Position numbers and translations under genes: made by a program | The notes under the pieces: generated by a model | What the model saw: the letters and a program-made list of their open reading frames with translations, nothing else | Database searches by the model: none | What the model was told of the DNA's origin: nothing | Part shown: in pieces, positions 8,594 to 14,710 of the stretch | Position numbering within the stretch: position 1 is the first letter of the stretch | Layout of the letters: each line of letters begins with the position of its first letter | Assembly (NCBI GenBank): GCA_946413945.1 | Contig: CAMKMR010000012.1 | Coordinates: 1 to 15,770 of the forward strand | Direction of reading: 5' to 3' | DNA from: an uncultured Lachnospiraceae bacterium | Lineage (GTDB): Bacteria; Bacillota; Clostridia; Lachnospirales; Lachnospiraceae | Length of the DNA: 15,770 bases

Positions 8594-8983
8594 CTATTTA
8601 TCCTCAGTAAAATCAATACCCGATACTCTAACATTTACTAAGGAACATTTAAGGCCTGTCATACTTTCAAGAGCTGACTTAACTCTTTCCTGCACCGCCT
8701 TTGAAACCTCAACAATGTTATATCCGAATTTAACTTCGATAGAAGCATCGATCTTAACCGAGTCATTATCAAATGAAATTCTAACGCTCTTGGCAAGATT
8801 CCTCTTACCGAGCTTGGCAACTATCTCTGTAGGTATATTGCCTGTAAGTTTTGAAACCCCGTCCACCTCAGTAACTGCAATAGCTGCAATACTGGAAATG
8901 ACATCATCCGCTATCTGAATGAAGCCCATATTATCTTCACTTTTTAAAGTTACCTTTGATTCATCCTTCTCTAATTCTGCCAT
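8594..8983 (-). CDS. yqhY: Asp23/Gls24-family envelope stress protein (YqhY-like)
   Basis: It belongs to the Asp23/Gls24 (DUF322) family of small alkaline-shock or envelope-associated proteins; the position before nusB matches Bacillus YqhY, which has been linked genetically to acetyl-CoA carboxylase function. The 129 residues start with about 15 charged, non-conserved positions. The domain then follows: GFIQIADDVISSIAAIAVTEVDGVSKL (20-46), a basic stretch, VKIDASIEVKFGYNIVEVSKAVQERVKSALESMTGL (76-111) and VNVRVSGIDF (116-125), the typical ending. There is no signal peptide or membrane helix. A near-perfect AAGGAGG is seven bases before the ATG, and a promoter lies 40-70 bases upstream, making this the first gene of the leftward cluster. 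accB and accC, its neighbours in Bacillus, are absent here. Confidence 0.92.
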   Translation of the reverse strand: MAELEKDESKVTLKSEDNMGFIQIADDVISSIAAIAVTEVDGVSKLTGNIPTEIVAKLGKRNLAKSVRISFDNDSVKIDASIEVKFGYNIVEVSKAVQERVKSALESMTGLKCSLVNVRVSGIDFTEDK

Positions 8984-9010
8984 TCTTATTCCTCCTTGTT
9001 AAAGAAGACA

Positions 9011-9038
9011 ATAGTTTTGTCTATTATAGCAAAACTAT
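9011..9038. repeat. Inverted repeat inside the divergent promoters (candidate operator)
   Basis: ATAGTTTTG (9011-9019) and CAAAACTAT (9030-9038) are perfect 9-base inverted arms with a 10-base spacer. The repeat covers the leftward -10 and start region and the rightward -35. Dyads placed this way can be repressor sites, but the arms are AT-rich and no regulator gene is adjacent. Treating it as an operator is inference. Confidence 0.4.
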
Positions 9039-9046
9039 GTTATAAT
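9017..9046 (+). promoter_or_regulatory. Rightward promoter for the double YfhO gene
   Basis: TTGTCT (9017-9022) matches the -35 consensus at four of six bases. After 18 bases comes a perfect TATAAT (9041-9046) with an extended -10 TG (TGTTATAAT). The predicted start is near 9053, giving a leader of about 65 bases. The promoter is back to back with the leftward one, and the two overlap fully. Confidence 0.72.
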
Positions 9047-9051
9047 TTAAA
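9023..9051 (-). promoter_or_regulatory. Leftward sigma-A-type promoter for the yqhY-recN cluster
   Basis: Read on the minus strand, a -35-like TTTAAA (9046-9051) is followed after 17 bases by a perfect TATAAT (9023-9028). The TG one base before it makes an extended -10 (TGCTATAAT). Transcription would start near 9016, about 33 bases before the yqhY ATG. No other convincing promoter was seen inside the cluster, so this may drive all ten genes. Its -35 overlaps the last base of the rightward -10. Confidence 0.75.
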
Positions 9052-9052
9052 G

Positions 9053-9074
9053 AGCTTTGTAGAGGGGCAAAGCT
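9053..9074 (+). promoter_or_regulatory. Stem-loop at the predicted 5' end of the YfhO mRNA
   Basis: AGCTTTG (9053-9059) pairs perfectly with CAAAGCT (9068-9074) around an 8-base loop. The stem begins at about the predicted transcription start, so it could be a 5'-terminal stabilising hairpin. It lies well upstream of the ribosome binding site (GGAGG, 9108-9112) and would not block it. Confidence 0.4.
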
Positions 9075-9119
9075 ATAGTCTATTCACGTTCTTAACATAT
9101 GTCAAGTGGAGGGTGTCAC

Positions 9120-12100
9120 ATGAGAAGTTCATATATAATTTTATTTTCGATTTTTTCTCTGATCGCAGGATCAGGCATGTATTTATTTACAAAAAACTTT
9201 TTTAAAGATAAGAAGAATCCTATTCCTATAGGAATCGCTTTCTGTTATGCCCTTTCCGGCTATATGACAAATTACGGCCTATATTTCTTGTACGGCTTTG
9301 CCGCTGCAATATTCCCTTTTGTAATGATTGCTCTTTATCAGCTTTTTTCTAAAAAAAGCCTTATCTTCTACTCTCTTTTAATGTTTTTTATCTCCCTAGT
9401 CAGTCCCTGGATATCACTAATGATCCTTTTATTTACCGGGATCTATGCCCTTGTTGTTCCTGTGGATAATATATTTAGTGATAATGACAGAGTAAAAACA
9501 ATAAAGAATGGCGCAGTAAAAACAATAAAGAATGGCACAGTTAACAAAATCCGCACATTTATGATCAAGCTTATTATCGATGTTGCCGCTCTCCTTCTTT
9601 CTATCCCAGTTCATGCGTCTTCATTAAATGCTCCTGATTTTCCTCTTTCAAGAATGTCCGGAAGTTTTTTTGATGTTTTAAAAGCTCTTCTTTCCGGAAC
9701 AAAACCTTCAAGAAATCTGGAATATGGCTATGGTATAGACATAATGTGCGGGGCATTTGTAATCTTTTTATTCCTTGCATTCATCTTTAATAAAAAGGTA
9801 AAGCTATATGAAAGATTAAGCCTTGTTATGCTTACTCTTCTTATGCTTATTTCGGCCATATATGATACCGGAAACTATTTCTTTAACGGCTTCCATTATA
9901 CAGATGATAACCAGGTTTACTTTGGCTTTATCATTGTTTTTATGCTGCTTTTTATATCAGCCAGGGAACTTGCAGATATAAAAGAAACTAAAGGCATTTT
10001 CCTTATAACTGCCTTTGTTTTAAGCCTTGGACTCATCGTCCCAACAGCCCTTTATTCAACTCACTATGACAGCTTCGATCCATTTAAATATACAACTTAT
10101 CTTATGCTTATTTACGGAGTTTTTGTACTCTTTTATAAGTCGGATAATCTAAAAAGCAAAGTCTTTAATCTTATTTTCAGCATCCTTATGATAATTGAGA
10201 TCTGCTTTTTTTCCTTCTGTAATCTTACAGAAAGAGATAAAGTAACTTACAATAACTATCTTAAGTCAACTATAGATACTCTAATGGATCAAAACGACCT
10301 AGACCGCTCTAACACTCTTATCCTTGATAATGATGAGACCAGCGTAAATCCCGTGACAAATATGCTTTACGGTTATGACAATATCCTCTCACTTAATAAG
10401 TCTATGATAACCCGCCCAGTATCAGTCCAGCTTTCAAATGACCTTGAAACAAGACTTAAGGGACAAAATAGTGATGCCAACAAGGATCATAGTGCTGCCC
10501 ATCAGTTTTTTTCAGTTTTAATAGATCAGGCAACGGATTTTAATCCCCTTCAACTTATCCATTACGACCCACGCCCTGCCACTGCAGAATTATCATCCTT
10601 AGATCGTCTTACAGCTGGCAACGCAGGAAAAAAATCTAATGAATCTGCCGGCTTAACTACGGATACAGTAAATACGCTTATTCCAGCAATTTCAATCTAT
10701 AAGAATCCTTACTCACTTCATGGATACTATCTTCCAAAAGAAGCCGCGGAAAGTGACATTTATAGTGAGGCATTCTTTAGCTCTATCAATAAGATTTCAA
10801 ATATCATTATGTATGGCTCTTACCAGCCGGATGATACTTCCTCTGACATTTTTAATATTGAAAGGGATATAACATTTAACTTTGTCCCTCAGGCCGCAGT
10901 TGATGCCAATAATCATATAAACCAAAATCATCAAAAGATCGGCGTAGTCTGTTATCCTGATAAAGACGGCAGATATTATAATTACATTTATGCTGGTCAT
11001 TACTTAGGTCAGCTCTCTTCTGATGAATTTGCCTTCACGACTGAGGAAATATCAACAAGAAGATATTTTAAGGACAATGCTTATGTACAATATGCATCCT
11101 TTAATGTGGATAACTTTATAAAACTCCATGATCTCCTCGCCAGCACTAAGAATCCTTACAAAGATTATCTTAATTTAAATAACGAAGAACTGACCAGTGA
11201 CGCCCTTCTTAACAGCCTTAACAAGGAAGAAGCCTTATTCTATTACGTAAGCTCAGTTCCTTATAAAAACAACATGTATATTAAGGTAAATGGCTCTTTC
11301 CGTAAGGCTGTTAATTCTTTAAACGGCCTTACTTCTGTTCCCGTTTATCAGAGTGACTTTATAAATGGAGAGCCAAAATTTGAAGTATGCTGCAGGCCTC
11401 CTTACCTCTTCTTTTGCCTGCTTATTATCCTTGCACTTTTTATGCTTTACCTGGCCTGGGTATTAAATAAAAATGAGAAAGCAGATAAAACAATCAATTT
11501 TATAAGGGAAAACTATGTCTATTTATCAGTAATCTTTATCCCCTTACTCATCATAATTCTTGTAATGTTTATAAGAAGCTGTAAACCTTTCGGTCCGAAT
11601 ACCATTTACATTGGTGACGGATTTTATCAGTCTTACTCCGGCTATATAGATTATATGAAAAAGATAAAAGAGGGGAAGTTCACTATCCTTCAATACACAA
11701 GTGGACTCGTTACGGACAATACTTTATCTGTAATAGACCTTATACTTTCACCTCTTACCTTTATAAAGGCAAAGCTTCTACCAGAAGCTTTATATGACCT
11801 TAGCTTTACCTTAGGAAAGATCCTGCCTTTTATTTTTGGCGGTGTTTCTCTTATCTTTTATCTTTGCCACAGAAAAAACAGAAAGAACATGTCAAAGCGT
11901 GACCCTCGACTTATAATCTTTGGTCTTAGCTTTGTTCTTTCAACTTATTCAATTTCATATTTTGTGTACGGTGGATTTGGATTCCTAAGCTATATCCCAA
12001 TCTTAGTGCTTGCCTTGGAAAGATTGGTCTATGATAAAAAAATCTGTCTTTATATCATAATGCTCTATTTCTTTATCTCAGACCCTTACTACGGCTTTAT

Positions 12101-14204
12101 GATGTGCGTTTTTCTCTTCCTTTACTTTTTCACCCTTGATTTTACAAGCTTTAAGGACTTCTTTTTTAAAGGTTTAAGATTCGCTCTTTCAAGCATCGCC
12201 GCAGCAGGTCTTCGCGCCTACAGCCTGCTGCCATATTACTTAGGTACTCTTGATTATACTTACAAACTAAAGGACACTAAGGCTCCATCATTTACAAACT
12301 GGACAGGAAATATTTTTAATCTCCTCAGTGATTTTCGTTCCTTCCATCCTGCTGTAGTAGTTACAACTGACGATTCAAGAGTTAATTACTACTGCGGCCT
12401 GCTGATACTCCTTATCTTCCCTCTTTATTTCTTTATAAAGAAGCTGCCTAAACATCAAAAGATCGGCCACGGCCTTATAATGCTCCTTTACTTTTTATCA
12501 TTTACAAATGAAAAACTTAACTACATACTACATGGCTTCCATTATCAAAGTCTTGTTCCAAACCGCTTCTCAATTTTCTTTGTCTTTTTAATGATAATGG
12601 CTGCCTACGACACTATAATACACTGGGATGAAATTGCCTCATCTGTAAAATGCATCTTCCCAGCCTGCATTTTTATCCTTTTCAGTATGTCCTATGTTTT
12701 ATGTGATGCAAAACTTAAAAACTTTGGAAACTATATATCAATTGGAATTGAAGGACTTTATGTCGCCCTTATAATTGTCCGGAACGTAAAGCCTGTAAAA
12801 CTTATGTCTGATAACATAAAAAAATCCACAAACAGTATAAGTCCTGCACTATGTTATATTTTTATATTTGAATTAGTTCTTTCCTCTCTCTACAACTTCT
12901 TTGGAGCAGCGGGAATGGATATTTCAAATAAAAACATAGCAAAGCTTGAGAAACTGATAGAAAGGCACGCTGAACTAAAAGAAGATTTTGTCATGACAGA
13001 ACTTATTGATAATGATAATGTCAATACATCAAACTTCTTTATGACTAAATCAATATCAGGATTCCAGTCCAACTTTACTCAGACAAATCTTGTTACATTG
13101 AACCAATTTAATCTGATCAGCACAAGCAACAGGATCTACTATGGAACAGGAAATCCTCTTTTAGACAGCATCCTTAGAGTAAGATATGTGATAACAGATG
13201 AAACAGAACTCTCATCCAACTCACCATATCCTATCATAGATTCAGAAGCTGCCTATGATCTTCGTTATAATGACAAGGCTTTATCCCTTGGGTTTTATAT
13301 GGAAAACAACGCTATCCTCTCAGAGTGGAGCAAGAGCAGTTTCACAAATTATAAAAATGCCCTTGATATGCAAAATGCCTTTGCAGCAACATTTTCTCTC
13401 CCTCCACTTTATAAAGAAGTTCCATTTAGCGATATGAGTGAGGACGTAAGCTTTGATCCAGCTGAAAACAGTGGAGACAATAGCTCATCTAATAACAGCT
13501 ACACTGCCTCTTCTTCATCTAAAAACAGTGGAGACAATTCCTCAGCTAATAACAGTAACAACGCATCTTCTTCATACGAAAATAGTGAAGACACTGCATC
13601 AGAAGCGATAGACAGCAAAAATTACTATATAGCCACAGTTGACCCAAAGGATAAATCCAACTTAAAGTTCCATATCCACGTTTCAGATAAACTAAACGGC
13701 AAGCTTTATATGTCTTATAACAACGGAGTAAATTACATTGGCAACTGTAAGGGAAAAGAGGCAGATTTTTCGATTGATCTTGTTAACACAAGTGAAGATG
13801 TAAATATCAGCTTTGGTATTTTAGATGAAAATGTATCTGACCAGATTTACGAGATTTTCTCTAAATATCAGTTGTATGATATAAAAACTTATTCTAATGG
13901 CATTTCTGGAACAATTGATTGTCCGGATGAAGGAATAGTCTTTATCTCACTCCCACACCTATATGGCTTCACCGCCTACGTGGATGGAGAAAAAACTCCT
14001 ATAAAAGATCATATGGGAGCTATGGGAATCCCTGTAACAAAGGGAAGTCATCATATTGTCTTAAAATATAAGAGAGCAAACATGCACCAGGGCTTTATAA
14101 TAACAGGCATCACCCTCCTAATCCTTATCCTTTATAACCTGCTCAGACTACGTAACAAATATACAAATAATAAGACAGATTATAAAAATACTAAAAATCA
14201 ATAG
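9120..14204 (+). CDS. Tandem double YfhO-like membrane protein (putative GT-C-type glycosyltransferase)
   Basis: The protein has 1,694 residues, about twice a normal YfhO (roughly 850-900). YfhO-family proteins are polytopic GT-C-like proteins; B. subtilis YfhO is needed to put sugars on lipoteichoic acid outside the membrane. I start at ATG 9120 because GGAGG (9108-9112) lies seven bases before it and would be inside the gene with the in-frame ATG at 9099. Module 1 (1 to about 790) has many membrane helices to about 368, an extracytoplasmic domain, and a helix at about 763-782. Module 2 (about 795-1694) begins with a helix at 800-818 and the acidic loop GDGFYQ (832-837), then many helices with HGFHY (1138-1142), an extracytoplasmic domain with a Ser/Asn-rich repeat (1449-1496), and a last helix at about 1658-1676. 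Module 1 lacks the first helix and acidic loop. Substrate unknown. Confidence 0.82.
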   Translation: MRSSYIILFSIFSLIAGSGMYLFTKNFFKDKKNPIPIGIAFCYALSGYMTNYGLYFLYGFAAAIFPFVMIALYQLFSKKSLIFYSLLMFFISLVSPWISLMILLFTGIYALVVPVDNIFSDNDRVKTIKNGAVKTIKNGTVNKIRTFMIKLIIDVAALLLSIPVHASSLNAPDFPLSRMSGSFFDVLKALLSGTKPSRNLEYGYGIDIMCGAFVIFLFLAFIFNKKVKLYERLSLVMLTLLMLISAIYDTGNYFFNGFHYTDDNQVYFGFIIVFMLLFISARELADIKETKGIFLITAFVLSLGLIVPTALYSTHYDSFDPFKYTTYLMLIYGVFVLFYKSDNLKSKVFNLIFSILMIIEICFFSFCNLTERDKVTYNNYLKSTIDTLMDQNDLDRSNTLILDNDETSVNPVTNMLYGYDNILSLNKSMITRPVSVQLSNDLETRLKGQNSDANKDHSAAHQFFSVLIDQATDFNPLQLIHYDPRPATAELSSLDRLTAGNAGKKSNESAGLTTDTVNTLIPAISIYKNPYSLHGYYLPKEAAESDIYSEAFFSSINKISNIIMYGSYQPDDTSSDIFNIERDITFNFVPQAAVDANNHINQNHQKIGVVCYPDKDGRYYNYIYAGHYLGQLSSDEFAFTTEEISTRRYFKDNAYVQYASFNVDNFIKLHDLLASTKNPYKDYLNLNNEELTSDALLNSLNKEEALFYYVSSVPYKNNMYIKVNGSFRKAVNSLNGLTSVPVYQSDFINGEPKFEVCCRPPYLFFCLLIILALFMLYLAWVLNKNEKADKTINFIRENYVYLSVIFIPLLIIILVMFIRSCKPFGPNTIYIGDGFYQSYSGYIDYMKKIKEGKFTILQYTSGLVTDNTLSVIDLILSPLTFIKAKLLPEALYDLSFTLGKILPFIFGGVSLIFYLCHRKNRKNMSKRDPRLIIFGLSFVLSTYSISYFVYGGFGFLSYIPILVLALERLVYDKKICLYIIMLYFFISDPYYGFMMCVFLFLYFFTLDFTSFKDFFFKGLRFALSSIAAAGLRAYSLLPYYLGTLDYTYKLKDTKAPSFTNWTGNIFNLLSDFRSFHPAVVVTTDDSRVNYYCGLLILLIFPLYFFIKKLPKHQKIGHGLIMLLYFLSFTNEKLNYILHGFHYQSLVPNRFSIFFVFLMIMAAYDTIIHWDEIASSVKCIFPACIFILFSMSYVLCDAKLKNFGNYISIGIEGLYVALIIVRNVKPVKLMSDNIKKSTNSISPALCYIFIFELVLSSLYNFFGAAGMDISNKNIAKLEKLIERHAELKEDFVMTELIDNDNVNTSNFFMTKSISGFQSNFTQTNLVTLNQFNLISTSNRIYYGTGNPLLDSILRVRYVITDETELSSNSPYPIIDSEAAYDLRYNDKALSLGFYMENNAILSEWSKSSFTNYKNALDMQNAFAATFSLPPLYKEVPFSDMSEDVSFDPAENSGDNSSSNNSYTASSSSKNSGDNSSANNSNNASSSYENSEDTASEAIDSKNYYIATVDPKDKSNLKFHIHVSDKLNGKLYMSYNNGVNYIGNCKGKEADFSIDLVNTSEDVNISFGILDENVSDQIYEIFSKYQLYDIKTYSNGISGTIDCPDEGIVFISLPHLYGFTAYVDGEKTPIKDHMGAMGIPVTKGSHHIVLKYKRANMHQGFIITGITLLILILYNLLRLRNKYTNNKTDYKNTKNQ
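9492..9539 (+). repeat. Two 24-base tandem repeats inside the YfhO gene
   Basis: Units 9492-9515 and 9516-9539 differ at one base (GGCGCA versus GGCACA). They encode VKTIKNGA and VKTIKNGT, residues 125-140, in a basic loop between membrane helices of module 1. A degenerate third start (VNKIRT) follows. The near identity suggests a recent in-frame duplication. Confidence 0.9.
13464..13607 (+). repeat. Two 57-base Ser/Asn-rich repeats plus a partial third
   Basis: Units 13464-13520 and 13521-13577 encode ENSGDNSSSNNSYTASSSS and KNSGDNSSANNSNNASSSY (residues 1449-1486). A partial copy, ENSEDTASEA, follows at 13578-13607. The segment is a low-complexity, presumably flexible linker in the extracytoplasmic part of module 2. 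It interrupts the domain between the LGFYMENN-type segment and the C-terminal beta-rich part. Confidence 0.88.
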
Positions 14205-14231
14205 CAACAAATAACTTAATTCAACATTTTA

Positions 14232-14267
14232 AAGGGCTGTCACAATATCTCCGCTGTGACAGCCCTT
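14232..14267. terminator. Strong palindromic terminator between convergent genes
   Basis: AAGGGCTGTCACA (14232-14244) pairs perfectly over 13 bases with TGTGACAGCCCTT (14255-14267) around a 10-base loop. It starts 28 bases after the YfhO stop codon and lies 88 bases beyond the stop of the leftward TM2 gene, so it can serve both. The T-tract is short on either strand (TTTAAA on the leftward side, AAATTTAAA on the rightward side), so efficiency is uncertain. Confidence 0.8.
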
Positions 14268-14354
14268 AAATTTAAATCAACCTTTATTCCTCCGCATTTT
14301 GCTACGGCTCAAATAATGATTGTATTTCTTTTAAATAATTCTTTTTTTCTATAT

Positions 14355-14600
14355 CTACTGCATTAAGTATTTAGCACCTTCATAAAAGGCTATTGTCCCC
14401 GGAATTCCAGTCCACATAAATAAAGCATAAAGGATTCCCATCTTCCAGTCCCCCAGATAAAACTTATGCAGCCCTATCGATCCAAAGAAAAGAGCAAGAA
14501 TTCCTGCCAAGGTATAATTTTTTTCTTTTTTATTCTTGTTTTTTTTCTCAGATATACCTGTAGTTTCCTTAATTTCTTCCCTGTTTTTCTTTTTATCCAT
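14355..14600 (-). CDS. TM2-domain small membrane protein
   Basis: An 81-residue protein of unknown specific function. Residues 1-28 are very rich in Lys and Glu and presumably cytoplasmic. The rest is a TM2 domain: first helix LAGILALFFGSIGLHKFYLGD (31-51), a short turn with WKMG, and second helix ILYALFMWTGIPGTIAFYEG (56-75). The G-x-x-G-x-H-x-F-Y-L-G pattern between the helices is the family signature. There is no signal peptide. GGGAG precedes the ATG by about nine bases. It is the only leftward gene in the right-hand region, lying between two YfhO-like genes and sharing a divergent promoter with the second. TM2 proteins are widespread and poorly understood in bacteria, so the link to YfhO is only positional. 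Confidence 0.88.
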   Translation of the reverse strand: MDKKKNREEIKETTGISEKKNKNKKEKNYTLAGILALFFGSIGLHKFYLGDWKMGILYALFMWTGIPGTIAFYEGAKYLMQ

Positions 14601-14651
14601 AAGTAAATTCTCCCATCAAATACGACTATTAATCGCTCGAAATTTATAGTT

Positions 14652-14680
14652 ATTATAACAGCGATATGCTATAATTTAAA
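14652..14680 (-). promoter_or_regulatory. Leftward promoter for the TM2 gene
   Basis: On the minus strand, TTTAAA (14675-14680), 17 bases, then a perfect TATAAT (14652-14657) with an extended -10 TG (TGTTATAAT). The layout matches the leftward yqhY promoter base for base in spacing. The start would be near 14645, about 45 bases before the gene. Confidence 0.65.
14668..14675 (+). promoter_or_regulatory. Rightward extended -10 promoter for the second YfhO gene
   Basis: A perfect TATAAT (14670-14675) is preceded by TGC, forming TGCTATAAT, an extended -10. No good -35 is seen at 17-18 bases upstream (the aligned hexamer is ATAGTT), so the promoter probably depends on the extended -10. The start would be near 14682, about 29 bases before the ATG. 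Confidence 0.62.
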
Positions 14681-14710
14681 GGATTTTATGCGAAAATATG
14701 GAGGCAAAAA

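Noticed and set aside
9099..9119. Upstream in-frame ATG as start of the double YfhO gene
   Set aside because: The strong GGAGG at 9108-9112 would lie inside the coding region, and the added residues MSSGGCH look like translated ribosome binding site. ATG 9120 has ideal spacing.
8996..9205. Rightward open frame of 69 codons over the divergent promoters
   Set aside because: It begins inside the yqhY ribosome binding site region and runs out of frame into the YfhO gene; no suitable ribosome binding site or family pattern.
14268..14354. A second terminator or small gene right after the TM2 gene
   Set aside because: No GC-rich stem and no credible start with a ribosome binding site; the 14232-14267 palindrome can end both transcripts.
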